Part shown: piece after piece, positions 1 through 11,732 of the stretch
Layout: every line of letters starts with the position of its first letter
How positions within the stretch are numbered: the first letter of the stretch is position 1
Position numbers and translations under genes: made by a program
Assembly (NCBI GenBank): GCA_030435675.1
Contig: CM059621.1
Location: forward strand, 124,001 to 188,000
Length of the DNA stretch: 64,000 nucleotides
Reading direction: 5' to 3'
From: Steinernema hermaphroditum
Taxonomy: Eukaryota; Nematoda; Chromadorea; Rhabditida; Steinernematidae
The notes under the pieces: model-generated
Told to the model about the DNA's origin: nothing
Database searches by the model: none
What the model saw: the letters and a program-made list of their open reading frames with translations, nothing else

Positions 1-1540
1 AAATCGTCTGTCCGTTGATTACAAAAACTGATTTCGTTGTCTTCATCAATTATTCAATTTGGATCTGATGGGCAAAGTGCATCACCGAGTAGAGTGCCCA
101 GAGCAGTGCGTGGGAATACATTCAGAGAATACACGATTCTCACGAAGGGGATTAAAGATTAGAGGGAAGATAAACGCAGAAATCACGTTCCATTCGCCGA
201 ATGTATGCAAACAAAGAAAATCCAATTTTAGCTCCATTAGCAAGGAAAACATGCTGTGGTCTAGGGCGGAACAGTCGGTTTTTCCAAATGGCAAATCTCG
301 AAAATAGCGGCTCAAAAAGCTGCAGATCAACCACATTTCCGACACAGTTCTATGGCTGAGCAATGAGGAAGATTCCAGAAGCACTTTCTATGCATATCGA
401 AATATTTCTCTCTTTCATTGTGGGCAGGCCACACTCAATATAGTCCATAAAGTCCGCGAAATGGTGTATTGACTTGCATATTTTATCAACTGTCTACTCG
501 AAAGAAGCTTGTGTATAGAGCACAGAATTGGCTATCGGCTATAGATCATTCAGAAACATTAATCAAGCACTGTATTACGGAGTCTAACTGGTATCGGAGT
601 TTCACTCTGTCGAGCTCGGCCTCTGAACGTCCGATTGGTCAGACGGCAAACCCTGTGGCCGTTGTGAGTCTCCCAGCTTCCAGAAGGAATTGGGATACCC
701 GGAAGCCGTAGTCCAACCACCTACAAGATGTCCGACGTCAGGAATCCAGCTGAGAATCCAGAAGTCATCTCAAAGGTCGCCGATACTCTGAGGACCTGCG
801 GGGATGCAGCTTTCGGAAGAAGGACCTCTCTCCGAAGCATATGCCCATGCGTGACCCTCTATAGCAAAATTACAAGAGCGAAAAAAATGTACAGTGAGTT
901 ATTTCTTTGCTTGAAAGCAGGTCTAGGCCAGCAGATCGTCGGTCATACATGCCATGCACCGCAGTCCTAAAGGCTCGTTTCAGTGAATTCAGATCAAAGC
1001 TACCTAGTCCAAACGATCCAAAACAATGATCTGAGGACTCCACGAGGAAAAAAAATTTGGAAGGCAGTCAAGGGTACCTTTTGGCCAAACAGAACGTTCA
1101 CCTCCAGCCTGTAACTTCCCTGGAAACTACCCCTCCGATAAGCCAGGTTCGACTCACTAATGAAAGCCAAAATAAGCCAAAATGAACCAATCCCCGATTC
1201 GCTCACCCACAGTCTGCTATCAGTAAATGAGTGGTTTAGACAGGTAAAATTGATTTGCAGCATAGAAGCTGTGGGGTTCGAAGAATGAGGATTCTACGAA
1301 ATGAGCAAAAGGTCAATTGTATTGTTTCAGCAGTACCTGAACATGTTACCTACTACGTCATAATTTTTGATTATGCTATACCTAGCATATTTCAAATGGA
1401 TATAATAGCTTTTGTTTAGACAATCTAATGCTAGAACATAACCAAAAAAAAGAGGAGAAACTGGTTGAATTATCCCCAAAGGAACAAATCGGTACGACTT
1501 TTTTACCGTAAAATCCTTTGCTAATACTACGACCCTACTA
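1..1540. other. Intergenic, no recognised gene
   Basis: Only short ORFs of 60-87 codons occur here, with no family resemblance, no convincing splice structure and no RNA gene that I can fold. The stretch around 600-970 is somewhat richer in G+C and could be a decayed element, but nothing identifies it. Confidence 0.5.
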
Positions 1541-1543
1541 CGA

Positions 1544-1585
1544 TGAAATCAAAATTGACAGGTTCGACTCCTACCGTAATTCGTA
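1544..1585 (+). repeat. T-arm-like repeat fragment (family of 3023-3125)
   Basis: This stretch carries a B-box-like core (GGTTCGACTCC at about 1560). Its reverse complement resembles the sequence at 3023-3060: both have GAATTACGGT followed by AGGAGTCGAACCTGT. It is therefore an inverted, partial copy of the same dispersed repeat. There is no complete tRNA cloverleaf around it. Confidence 0.5.
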
Positions 1586-1789
1586 TTTCAGCAAAACTGT
1601 AGCCTTTGACAGTGAATGATGAACCATAGCTACCATAGCTCAAAACAACGCCGGAATATTCCAGGAATCGAGAGGAGTATGAGTGGCGGAGACTCTCGAA
1701 ATATAACGATTTTACCAACTTGGCCATCGTGGCGAGAGGTGGTACTCTATGAGTTCGGCTGCGTGGCTCTCTCTAAGCGCGCACTCCTT

Positions 1790-2130
1790 GTGCGCCGCAT
1801 GAGAAAAGATAATTTAATTTCGCTTTCGACGAAGAAGACGCTTCCCAAACGACACGAAATTGAACATCGGCGGCGGCGGCGACGACGTCGGCGACGCTGT
1901 TCCGGGGGGCGTCGAGTGGCGCGCGAGGAAAAGTCGACTACCACAACCGAAAAAAAAACGAGGAAAAGGGGTGACTCGATGGTGGAATGTTCGCAAGAAA
2001 AAGAACCGAAAACAACGCTGGCGTCGCATGGCTTTCGCTCGAATAATTGGCCTCCAACTGTATAGGGCGCGGAGAAGCGGAGGGTCACGCGAACGATTGA
2101 CTGGTGGCGGAAAGCTTAGCTAAGACAAAC
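1790..2130. other. GC-rich, purine-biased block without a gene
   Basis: A CGGCGG-type triplet run (about 1868-1890) is followed by a long purine-rich strand. ORFs are open on both strands, but they are arginine- or lysine-rich products of the base composition. It could be promoter DNA, but no start or exon can be tied to it. Confidence 0.3.
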
Positions 2131-2865
2131 AAAGGGGTATTTATAAACAGTGCATCTTTCCGATTGTGTCTGCGCTTCTTGGACGTTGTTGGTTGAATGG
2201 ATCATTGTCAGAGCGAAAAGCAAATATATCGATATCGGTTTGCCAGCCTTTTTTTACTATATGCAGATACGAAATTGAAATTTCCGACGGCTCAACAGTA
2301 TGAAAATGGCCGAAATCAGTTGGCTTCTTTGTCCTTTGAGCTTGCACCATAGCTTGCACCCTGCACCATACAATTCTTTCTTTGCTGATTTCCACCTGTA
2401 ACTATCATTTCACTTGAATACCTACCATAAGACCATTATACTCGGCGGCTTACTCCGTCGTCTATCTGACGACCTTCAAGATTTGGAGGTCTGTAAATGT
2501 TCGGCAAGCTGTATTCAACTATTTTTGCTGTAACCTGCGGCCTTCATTCCAAGAACTTAATTAGAATTCTCAAGAAATCTTACGTGATCTTTGGGAATCA
2601 GTTATCGAGTAGAGTGCATTCACTAACAGGCTCAATCAGTTCATATGGTGAAATGCTCAAATGCCGCTTGTTCTCTATTCTGTCACTTGTTTCTCCCCAT
2701 GAAAACCGGGTGCCTCAACGGTTGATGTCGATTTTGGATGGTTTCGCTTTCGGTCCACTCATCTGAGATTTCCACCTATAAAAAAAGTTTGATAATTTCA
2801 TATCTTCTAAATCCATCCAATAAATGTTTATTGGGAACTAGATTTTTACGATAAAAAATACAATC
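2131..2865. other. Intergenic, nothing recognised
   Basis: AT-rich sequence with no supported gene, RNA or repeat. Confidence 0.4.
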
Positions 2866-3125
2866 TGAGCTTCCATTGATATCCGAACCTGCGACCTTTA
2901 GCTATGGAGGTCACAGATTCAACTCTTTGTTCGAAGTCGAAGTCAATAGCTTTGTTTTGATCCATTTCCATTTAGTAGTTGAAATCATTTTTCCCATATC
3001 CGATTGGAAAGTTGATACTGAGGAATTACGGTCATCGGCAGGAGTCGAACCTGTAACCTTTAGCGCCAGAGTGTGATGCGGTGGGGGTCATAGATTCGAA
3101 TCCTGGTTGAGTCGATGGCCTCATT
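2866..3125. repeat. Two copies of a T-arm-like fold-back repeat
   Basis: Two related copies lie here (about 2878-2960 and 3023-3125). Each has a left arm reading CGAACCTGnnACCTTTAGC and, about 30-50 bases on, a right arm of the type GGTCAnAGATTCGAA, so each copy is an imperfect palindrome built from tRNA T-arm-like sequence. The second copy has B-box-like cores on both strands (about 3042-3055 and 3092-3102). Neither copy has the acceptor, D and anticodon stems of a functional tRNA. Confidence 0.5.
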
Positions 3126-3499
3126 TTGATCGTATATGTTTCCATTTTTGAATATTTGGATCATATGTACTCGTTTTTCATTATCTTTTCTTTCCGGATC
3201 TTACAAAAAGATCTTGCAGTTTTGTTCTGTTTTTTTTTTGTTCGAACCTGCTGGTGACGAGAAATTATGGACAGTGGCAAGATTCCTGCGAATTTTTGTG
3301 GTGGTAAGGTCACTTCCAGTACTTGTTCAGAGGACTCCTACCAGAAGCTGCTTTAATTCCCACCTTACGGGAAATCGACTGTGTCAAGAGACTGTGTCTT
3401 TTATATTCGCACCGTAGTCCCGAGGAAGCCGTCGTCTAATTCCTTCCAATCTCCTGACACAAGACAGCCGACTCATCCATCCGTCAGCTCAACATGTTT

Positions 3500-3892
3500 T
3501 CAGTGAATGTCACATCTCCGCGAAGCGCCATCCGTATCACGCACTTCACTCCACTCAAATCGCGAATTGGCAATGAGATGCGGGATTAATCGAAAGTGAT
3601 GTTTGCGAGCTTCTGCAGTAGTGGCCGTGGAAAGTGGAACTCGGCGCACAAACAACGAGGACGATATGTACGGATGATTGACGTTTATACTTCTGAGAAT
3701 GGGCGCCTCCTGTCGCATGCGGACGTGTAGCACGCCAAATGACACGTTTATGGACATTTGATTGGGATGTCGCTTGGTGGAGATCGACATAAGTGATAGT
3801 GGATCGCGTCCCGTGGGGAATGTCATGATCCACAGGGCGCCGTTGCACATAGGGAGGAAGTTGCGAAGTCTTCGAAAATTGCTCGAAAACAA
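3500..3892 (-). CDS. Hypothetical ORF, possible terminal exon
   Basis: A 130-codon minus-strand ORF ends in TGA. Its third codon positions are fairly C/G-rich, as in the confident genes of this window, so it may be a real terminal exon. The stretch CNGALWIMTFPTGRDPLSL loosely recalls the W-x-I-x-x-x-P-x-G pattern of MATH domains, which are abundant in nematodes, but the rest does not convince me. No acceptor or upstream exon was found, and a second frame on the same strand is open over much of it. Treat it as unassigned. Confidence 0.25.
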   Translation of the reverse strand: MFSSNFRRLRNFLPMCNGALWIMTFPTGRDPLSLMSISTKRHPNQMSINVSFGVLHVRMRQEAPILRSINVNHPYISSSLFVRRVPLSTATTAEARKHHFRLIPHLIANSRFEWSEVRDTDGASRRCDIH

Positions 3893-3926
3893 AAGTGGGG
3901 AGAATGTAGCTAGTTTTTGGATTCAA

Positions 3927-5243
3927 TGATAAAGATAAGCATCTTCAGGATCATGAATTCAATAAAAGTGAACTGATGTTTTGTTTCGTTCATTTCATTT
4001 TCATTTATGCAGGATCTTCCTGTCGTCGCGGATCGCTCCTTATTTGAGTTCGTTGCCCATGTCTTGGGTATTGGAAGAAGAAAATGTCGATGTTTGCCGA
4101 ACACCAGCTTCGGTATCTTCCTTCCAGATGGCTTGGAACAGTTTACCTATCACTAGTGAAGACAGTCCTTAACATGGAAAAAAGAGAGCTCGGCTAATAA
4201 CGGCACTCTCCTTGTAATTCCGATCGCTGCCCTTGTGATTTCCCCCTTCCCCACTGGGTTCCCATTAATAGGTTATCTTAATTATTCGCATGTGATTTAT
4301 TTGTGGTAACAAGTAAGATAGAGGACGATAGATCAATGAAAGTAACTTGTAATGGCTACGGTATCCCAATTGAAAAACAAAGCACCAATGAGACGAGGAC
4401 ACATCTTTGCACTGCAAATATGGTTTTTGCTCGAGGCAACAAACAGAGATGCAAACTGAGTCGGAGCCGAGCCGGATCCTCTGCGCCGAGCCGGGTGGCC
4501 GAGCTGGAGTCGGCTCTGGCTCCGATTGTAAAATCAACCCGAGTCGGCATCTCTGGTCGCAGGTCGACAGCTATCACTGCCACGCTTCACTTCCGATCTT
4601 CGAGTTTATACTTCTCGGTAAATGTCTTAAGCATGCAACGCGTCTTCCTCCATCGCCGCGCCAACTGAATTCAGCTCTTTGAAGCCTGCGTGCACTATTG
4701 GTACAGCTATCTTCGTCTCCGACGTCCTTCCCTGCGCATAAGGAAAAAGAGAAGCAGTGGCTCCAGTGATCTACCGTTCTTCGTAGTGCATTATAAGAAC
4801 ATTATCTTGGCTGTATTACCTGTACATTATCTTTCACTAATAATACCATCGATTAACAGTAAATTGCTACTTTTGAAAAATTGTATACGCAATATCTTGC
4901 TTTACTTGCTGTGTACCCATTTCTGATGCATACGAATATGTTGTTAGCGATTACGATTTCATTGAATTGTGCGTCCGCCTTGACATTAATAGTCCGATTT
5001 ATGAACGCAACGCCTTTTATACCTTTATTAAATTTGTACGAGTCAAGTTCAGCAAATTGTTCCTTTGAAAAATGTCATTAACGTAACACCGAGAGTAATA
5101 ACGCTGATCTTTCAATAAGCCCCACCAGCTTATTGTCATGTTTTCCCAGCGTGTTATAGTGTTCTTTTTATTTGTAGTTGCTTGCCTTTGTTGAAACATC
5201 GCAGATCTCTCTGTTACCTCGGCAGGCAGTGGTCCCACACCGG
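3927..5243. other. Intergenic upstream of the first chemoreceptor
   Basis: No gene is seen. At about 4453-4540 a GC-rich stretch built from GAGTCGGAGCC-like words folds back on itself (GTCGGAGCCGAGCC near 4461 against GGCTCTGGCTCCGA near 4514). The rest is AT-rich. A TTTATTTGTAG acceptor-like site ends at 5177 and could mark the 5' end of the downstream transcript. Confidence 0.4.
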
Positions 5244-5264
5244 ATGGTATTAGTCACTGTACTC

Positions 5265-6221
5265 ATGGCGTCTTTCGATGAGACCAACAAAGTCCTGTCG
5301 TATTTTTTAACTGGACTAGCTTATCTAATCGCCATCCCGTTCTTCTACATCGTCATCTTCAAGTCACCACCTTCGATGCGTGTATACAAAAACACAATCC
5401 TGAACTTGGCCGTTTGGCACTGCATTACGCTGGGTTGCTATGCCGCTCTACTCCAACCTGTCTACGCCACGCTTCCCAACAAGTCATGTGCTAGATTCGC
5501 CGGATTGGTCTCATATTTTGGACGGGAAGTGAATATTGCGATGGTGTTCTTCACAGCGATATGCGTAGAAAATGTGGCAGCTGCTATAATCATATGTTTC
5601 TTCTATCGATATGAACAACTGAGATTCACAGCCAATGCCGTCAGCTTCATGGAAACCCACAAAGGGTTGCTAACTTGCGCTTCCTTTCAGCTCATCATTT
5701 CTCTATGCGCTGCTGGCCTAGCCTACGCGATACTTGCAATGGCTGAGATATTCGAGCATGAAGGAGCGTTTCTGTTCTGTTGCCCTTATGAGAAGTACCA
5801 TTTCGCTAAGGTATTGGCTGTTTTCGTTGGATTCGCTTTCGTCGCACAGTCGGCAGTGGTCATGGCTTTCGTTCTTGTGATTATCAGACGCCTTTTATCT
5901 GTGAGGACAATGATGACCAAAGGCACTTATCGACTTCACCGGCTGCTTACGATCAATCTCATAACACTAACTGCTCTTCCCATCACTTTCGATGTCATTC
6001 CATTTTGTGTTTTTGCCTACATGGTCTACATCAAAGCGGACTCACTTTATTTCTGGGTGCCTTTTGTAGGTCATACCCCTTGTGGAGATATCATTTTGTC
6101 ATTCGTGATTACGCTTTATTTCGTCACTCCATATCGAAAAGCTATCAAAAAGATCTTGCGGAAAAGGAAGGTTTCTGATGTTGTTTTTGTTGTTACGACA
6201 GTTTACAATAAAAGCTTATAG
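5265..6221 (+). CDS. Serpentine chemoreceptor, Srh/Str superfamily, single exon
   Basis: This encodes a 318-residue, seven-helix membrane protein of the nematode chemoreceptor type, presumably exposed on sensory cilia. Motifs by order: FKSPPSMRVYKNTILNLA after helix 1, corresponding to the TPxxMxxxK...LLNL pattern of Srh proteins; YATLPNKSC before helix 3; an ICFFYRYEQL segment at the end of helix 3; and FVTPYRKAIKKILRKRK after helix 7, matching the PYR-x-A tail. About half the residues match the minus-strand gene at 29219-30160. That gene fixes the start: MASFDETNK aligns with its first codons, so ATG 5265 is preferred over the in-frame ATG at 5244. There are no introns, which is unusual for this superfamily. 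AATAAA at 6207 lies inside the last codons, so the 3' UTR must be very short. The ligand is unknown. Confidence 0.85.
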   Translation: MASFDETNKVLSYFLTGLAYLIAIPFFYIVIFKSPPSMRVYKNTILNLAVWHCITLGCYAALLQPVYATLPNKSCARFAGLVSYFGREVNIAMVFFTAICVENVAAAIIICFFYRYEQLRFTANAVSFMETHKGLLTCASFQLIISLCAAGLAYAILAMAEIFEHEGAFLFCCPYEKYHFAKVLAVFVGFAFVAQSAVVMAFVLVIIRRLLSVRTMMTKGTYRLHRLLTINLITLTALPITFDVIPFCVFAYMVYIKADSLYFWVPFVGHTPCGDIILSFVITLYFVTPYRKAIKKILRKRKVSDVVFVVTTVYNKSL

Positions 6222-6224
6222 AGT

Positions 6225-6460
6225 AGAACGAATTTATTTGTAAAATCAATCATGTTACGTAATGCCACACCATATTCAACCGTTGCAGTCTGACTTCGGG
6301 CCGCTGCTGCCATCTTCTGGTTCCTAGTTTTTTTTTTCGCGAATTCGTCGCTCCATCCGGTTCGTAGTCGTCCGAAGAGCCTTTTCGTAGGTGGTCCCCA
6401 TTCTACGAGTCGGAGCGACCACTTCACAGAGATTCCGTTCATCACCTTCTAGGCAAAGTT
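6225..6460 (-). mobile_element. RTE-type non-LTR retrotransposon 3' remnant
   Basis: The minus strand encodes the C-terminal tail typical of RTE/LINE endonuclease-reverse transcriptases: a W-x-RRxVEW-like segment (LRLVEWGPPTKR), a degenerate KRPxGRPxTRWSDEF motif (KRLFGRLRTGWSDEF) and a short conserved end (SQTATVEYGV). The remnant at 59983-60330 shares the final TVEYGV stretch. Only about 80 codons survive, with no RT or endonuclease domain. Its 3' end faces the chemoreceptor stop codon a few bases away. Confidence 0.6.
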
Positions 6461-8690
6461 TCATTTTGTTGCTTTTTCATCTGGTTGCGGCTTCGTCAAT
6501 GTTCTTCACCTTGGTGACACCTCGACTCATTTGTGTTCCTGTCTAGTAAACGGTGACTTGCATTGTACCTTATGCGGTGGAACGGATAGTTCACTTCTCT
6601 ACCATGTTTACATTAAGATCCGATGCTTTTTCCATTACCTGTCGTTGTATATTTGGCATATGTAGTTTGGCTTTTTCAATCCAATTTTTCAGTAATGAAC
6701 TTTATGTTGGTCTACCGTAGATTCGCTACTTATATTCAGATTGCTCGCTTGTATTCACGACTGAAATACACACAATTAGAAATGACACCGCCTCGAATAA
6801 ATGCAGCCTCTCCGATGCAATGGGTGCGTTCATGTATCGGGGTTCATGTAATGGTTCACCTATCCAAACGGAATGTAGAAAGATTGAACTCCAAACAACT
6901 AAGCGTGCCTGGACAGGTAATTAAACCATACGCATGATACAACTCATGATACAATGCCGTTCGAGCGCCTGCTGGTTGCAGCACATTCTCCTTGCCTTAA
7001 CAGTTTCGCTGTGTTGTATGTGTTTCGCATACCATTGTTTCGCTTTCCCTCCTCATCCACATCTATTGCGAAAATACGGAAACTATGACGCAGTTGCTTG
7101 AGAAGGAGTTTTGTTTTCTTTCAGGAACAATAGAAGCTGATATGCACCTGAAATTAAACTACATCCGTATCACATAATGTTATGGCTGCGATTAGAGTTG
7201 TCACCAGGACGAAGCCAAAAATCTGCGTTTTTACAGCACAGACCAATTTAGAATTCGAATTGACAACTGTTTCAAGTAACTAGGATCCCGGCAGATCACA
7301 TTTTGGTGGTCTTGGCATGTCATCTCATGTCAAAAAACACGTCATCTATGGTGACTCTGGCGTAAATGGTTTACTGTCCTTAAAAATGAACTAAAATGAA
7401 CTAAATATCGAAGCAAACATTCCTTGCAGCTAAGCAGTTTTATTAGGATTGGAGCCACCGCTACTTTTTTGTTACGTAGTCTCTTGATCCAGGAATGAGT
7501 ATCAAACAGCTGAAATACGCCTCTTCGAGTTCATTGTGTGCCGGAGTACGGTTTAGTGGGAGCTCGATCGTTTAGTGGGAGCTGCCGCAACAAGCGGTTC
7601 GGCTGCTTTATGGTAACATTTAACCTTGGAAAATCCGCTCATGTTGAATGGATGAAAATAAGCCTCGGCAGTTTTTACGATCGCCATTCCGGAACTCTTT
7701 CCATGAAAAAACAGTCATGTAACAGAGGAGAGATGATTAAGTGTATCAATTAGTCGATTGCCGCAATTCCCTTTCTCTTTGTTTTATTGTTTTCGCGTCT
7801 AGTCATGACGCCCAAATTCAGAAACTTGTATTCATCCGATCGACAATGGTCATCGCCTTGATGACCAGCGTAATCCAACCAGCATGAATTTCACTCAATT
7901 CGACGAACAAAACGTAATTCTGAAGTATATCGAGTTTGAATCGACTACGGCGAACCGAAGCGCTTATGTAGAAGACCTCGTGTAAGGTGGACAGACGATC
8001 TGAAGATATTACCAGGCCGCTGGAATGAAGCTTCCAATGGCGAATGGCTGTCATATTGTGAACACTACGTTCGATGTAAACCGATATGGCTAATAAATGT
8101 AATGTTAATGTAATCCAGTTTGAAAGCTTTCTCGATTCAACCAACGACAGATAAAAGTGAGCAGTTTAGTGAATCATTGTCCACAGAAATCTTCATTTTA
8201 GGTACACGCATCAAGCGCCAATTCAATCCCTATCCATCCCTGGTACAGGGAAGAACACCCTCTCAATGAAACATCATAACTTTCGTGTAAAAAACCATCA
8301 AAATCGAGCTAACGTACCATTACGCAAGTTGTTTTAATAGGACAAATTTGGAAGCAGTATGGATTGTGAGGTTGCACTACAGAGGCACTATGATACACTG
8401 ATTTCACTGCAAAACAGGCGACCGCTTAGTGTAAAGGTCAACGCAACCAATCGCCACTGACATAAATGAAAAAATTCGATTTCGAGACCCCAGCTTATTC
8501 AGAAGACTCTTCCGAGCGAACGAATTTTACACTACACCTAGAAACGCCGTTAGAAAACCACTTACAAAGCAATTATTCTATAATTGTGATATGAAAAAAA
8601 CGGTTCCACCGATCCCTCCTCAGCATCGGCAACCGGTAAACCACTTCCCTAACCCATAAAAACCTCCTCCGACACACTCGGCCGCCCATT
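6461..8690. other. Intergenic, nothing recognised
   Basis: There is no gene-like structure. The only local feature seen is a short tandem repeat at about 7550-7582, where TTTAGTGGGAGCT occurs twice. Confidence 0.45.
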
Positions 8691-9145
8691 TCCCGTACAA
8701 TAGTCTTTCCCTCGTCGCGAAGTGTCGCAATCGAGTCGATCGCCTCAGAAACCGGTGCCGCCTAACCACAACGCAAACACGGCTCGGACCGGACTTGACC
8801 GGTTGCCGAAACGTCTCCGACACTTCCTTCCGCTCCATCGACTCATATTCCCGAAATATGCGTCGATCCATCAAAGACAAAGAAGCTGCCCTAAACCCCA
8901 ATCATCTTAAGGTGACGTCAGCGTCACTTTCTTGATTGGCCGCGCGGCGGAGAAAAGAGTCCGCGCGCGCGGATTTGACGAATCAGAGCCTGTTTTTCTG
9001 AATCGCCCCGAAGATATCCTCTTCCCCGTCGGCCGCGCCGATTTTCATAATCGATCCGACATGCAGCTTCTGAAGGGCTGAAGCGTCGTTTGCGCAATAT
9101 GCGCTCTTTTGTGCAGTGCAGGGGCTCTATTTTCACAGCTGTTTC
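8691..9145. promoter_or_regulatory. Orphan GC-rich promoter-like island with CRE and CCAAT
   Basis: A CpG-containing block carries a perfect palindromic CRE/ATF site, TGACGTCA, at 8913-8920, followed by a CCAAT box in reverse (ATTGG at 8935-8939) and CGCG runs at 8940-8975. Such spacing is typical of a housekeeping promoter, yet no start codon or exon could be connected on either side. ORFs across it look like composition artefacts. Confidence 0.35.
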
Positions 9146-10953
9146 CGACGGATCGTGTCATGTTTGCCCAAATAGGATGCGCAATTCAGCGAATTTTAAT
9201 TGGGCGATGCCGTTTCATTTTTGACTCCCATTTGAGAGTCTTTTGGTTTGAGGTTACGAGGATAGATTATTACTAGCCGACCATTGTGGCTTGTCTTAAA
9301 GAAAATATGTATTCATTCTGACTTTTATCTCCGTTATGCAGTTATGCATCTCCCTTACGAAATCAGTTCCGTGTAGCATGACAATCAGTCCGGTATGATA
9401 TCTCATTCCAGAACTTCAGACTAGCATAGTAAAGGTGTACCTTCATATATTCAACCCAACGTGTGTGGCATATTGTTGAAACAGTCTTAAATGTGCGTGT
9501 GTGTTTTTCCGTGCGCACGGGGAAAACATCCACACAAAATAAGGACCCCGAAGGGAACTGAACTCGACACCGCCCGCTTACAAACGGAGAACGTTCGCAA
9601 TGAGCCACACATACAGTTGAGATGATAGCGCTCTACTCCTACTATGTATATGGCGATGCTACGCCCGCAGGGCTACAGTTTTTTGGCCCCAACTTGAGAT
9701 CTTTCCATGCCCACCAATCTTGCCGCCCGCAGGGCTATGGTGTCTTGCCGCCCGCAGGGCTACGAGCTAATTGGCTAAACCAATCGCCGCGCTGTCCCGA
9801 AGACGTAGACCTAGTGATCCTGGGCTTTTTTGTGACAGGAAATTCACCACTAGTCTAAAAATGGTATGGCAAGCCTAATTACCGAACAGAGAAGAAACAA
9901 TGGCTGCTATTTCAATGGCTACTTTCACACATGTTAAAAAAGGTGAATATTTATTGGAACAAGCATACTTGCGTTAGATCCGCTATCATAACCAAATGCG
10001 AACTCTATGCAAAGATTTCTTATCGATTTTTTCGGACACTCTTCTTGCAGAAGACAACTTTCTTGCGACAACTACTTGTGCAAATATTTGCTCAGCGTTC
10101 CAAAAAATCAATTTGAGGCACTAAGTTCACTTTCCGGTGCAGCCATTACAGCCTCTGTCTGTCTATCAATTGTTAAATTGATCCACTTCTCGCCCCATGT
10201 CTGTAAGATCATCGCCTTTCGGTCTTGGACCTCCGACAGCTATGCAAGTTCCTGATCTTTTGGCACTAGAAGCTCATCTTAGTCTTAATTTTCTGTTTTC
10301 AGCAACGGCTTTTTCTTAGAAAGCCATCCATAAATAGCGTTTTTTTTTTCGATTTTGTTTTGAAACCAAACAGCCACGTAAACAAGAAAAGACCTTTCTA
10401 TAAATATCTCATCTTGCGCTGTTATAATCCTTTAAAAGGCTCTCATCTTCACGAACGTGACGCTCAGAAAGTGGTAAACAGCCGCGTTCACATCGCCTCT
10501 GATCCTCCGGCTGGATAAGCTGGTGGTGCCTAGCAACTAATGTAATTGGACCTTGTTTACCTTTGTTGAATTGCTTGTTTATCCATCTAAAGCCACTATT
10601 TTGCGAGAACGGCGGCGCTTTTTGGACCTGCTATACGGCTCTGAAAGGATAGTTTTCAATACTGTGTGTATTATGGTTTGTATACGACTGACGCATGAGT
10701 CTCGACTTGCGCACATCCGCCTGATGTCATGGAGGTTTTTAAATGGTATGCGTATTGTAGCTATTAATAGGGCGTCATTTCAAGAATCCGTGCAATTTTC
10801 GTGGTGTGCAATTGCGTCACTAGTCTGATGTTTATGGTTTCCTAAGTGGTAGCAAATATGATCAAAATGCATTTGGTCTACGAGATGTTTTCAGTCAATC
10901 TGGAAGGAACTTATAATAATAGTAAACAGAATTTAGGTAGATCCAAAAAATTC
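9146..10953. other. Intergenic with a small tandem repeat
   Basis: No gene is recognised. The word GCCCGCAGGGCTA, itself nearly palindromic, occurs three times at 9663-9675, 9725-9737 and 9750-9762. The rest is AT-rich with only short ORFs. Confidence 0.45.
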
Positions 10954-11025
10954 TTCCGATGCCGGGAATCGAACCCGGGCCTTGCGGGTGAGAGCCGCAA
11001 ATCCTAACCACTAGACCACATCGGA
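10954..11025 (-). tRNA. tRNA-Glu(CTC), copy 1
   Basis: This 72-base minus-strand tRNA has a 7-bp acceptor stem (TCCGATG with CATCGGA), the D-arm word TAGTGGTTA, an anticodon stem TGCGG/CCGCA enclosing loop CTCTCAC (anticodon CTC) and an intact T-arm (GGTTCGATTCC). No intron is present. Six A residues at 10945-10950 give a pol III T-run terminator on the transcribed strand. Confidence 0.95.
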
Positions 11026-11621
11026 CATGAACCTTCAGGTGTCCGATTTGCAGATATTATAGTCCTGTCGTGTCGCGGTATTTGTTCCCCCTTGTATTGG
11101 TGCATCAGCAATGTGTTTTTTGGCATTCCTGACTTTTAGATCTGCAGATTCAATCCAACGGCGCATATTTGACAGATATGGATACAGTCATTATCAGAAA
11201 AGCCTCCGGAAGGTCCCACGACCATCCCGTCCCACAGTTCCTATCTTCATATGAATGCATTTGCCTTATTTCATAGCACCCAAAGTAGAAAATTACTCAT
11301 TCAACCGGTTCTTATCATGTCTAGATATCGGATTGCCCGTTCGATATCCTTATCTCATCTACCTGAGATGGCAGGCAACTCTGCATCCTGAAGGGTAGAT
11401 TATCCAGGAGGATAAGTGAACGAAAAATTACATATGTCTACGGAAATACTTAAAAGTGCAACTCGAGATGCACTGCTTGAATATCAACTTTCATGAGTCG
11501 GATACGTTTTAATTTTTAAGCCATTTTTTCAACCCAGTCTTCATGAAATCACCGCATCACGGAGACAGTGATTAAAGAAGTTATTAATAAGTCGGCAGCG
11601 TTGATTCGGCTGACTTGACAG
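11026..11621. other. Intergenic, nothing recognised
   Basis: No gene or repeat is recognised between tRNA-Glu copy 1 and the hAT-like element. Confidence 0.4.
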
Positions 11622-11732
11622 TAAGGCTGCACCCGGTCCGAACCCGAAACGAACCCATATCAGTCAGAAAGTCCGTGGTTCGGATCTCCCCTAGTTCCGG
11701 TTCGCTTCAGTTTAAAACCGGGTGCATCCCTA
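11622..11732. mobile_element. hAT-like MITE with tRNA-like core, copy 1
   Basis: This 111-base element has inverted ends TAAGGCTGCACCCGG and CCGGGTGCATCCCTA, a diverged form of the TAGGGATGCACCGG ends at 37886-38160. Inside, CAGTCAGAAAGTCCGTGGTTCGGATC is the counterpart of the core in the other two copies. Flanking octamers (CTTGACAG and CGTAACAC) match at five of eight positions, so any target duplication is decayed. Confidence 0.6.

Noticed and set aside
1616..2123. Overlapping Arg-rich ORFs at 1.6-2.1 kb
   Set aside because: Products are low-complexity translations of a CGG/purine-rich block on both strands.
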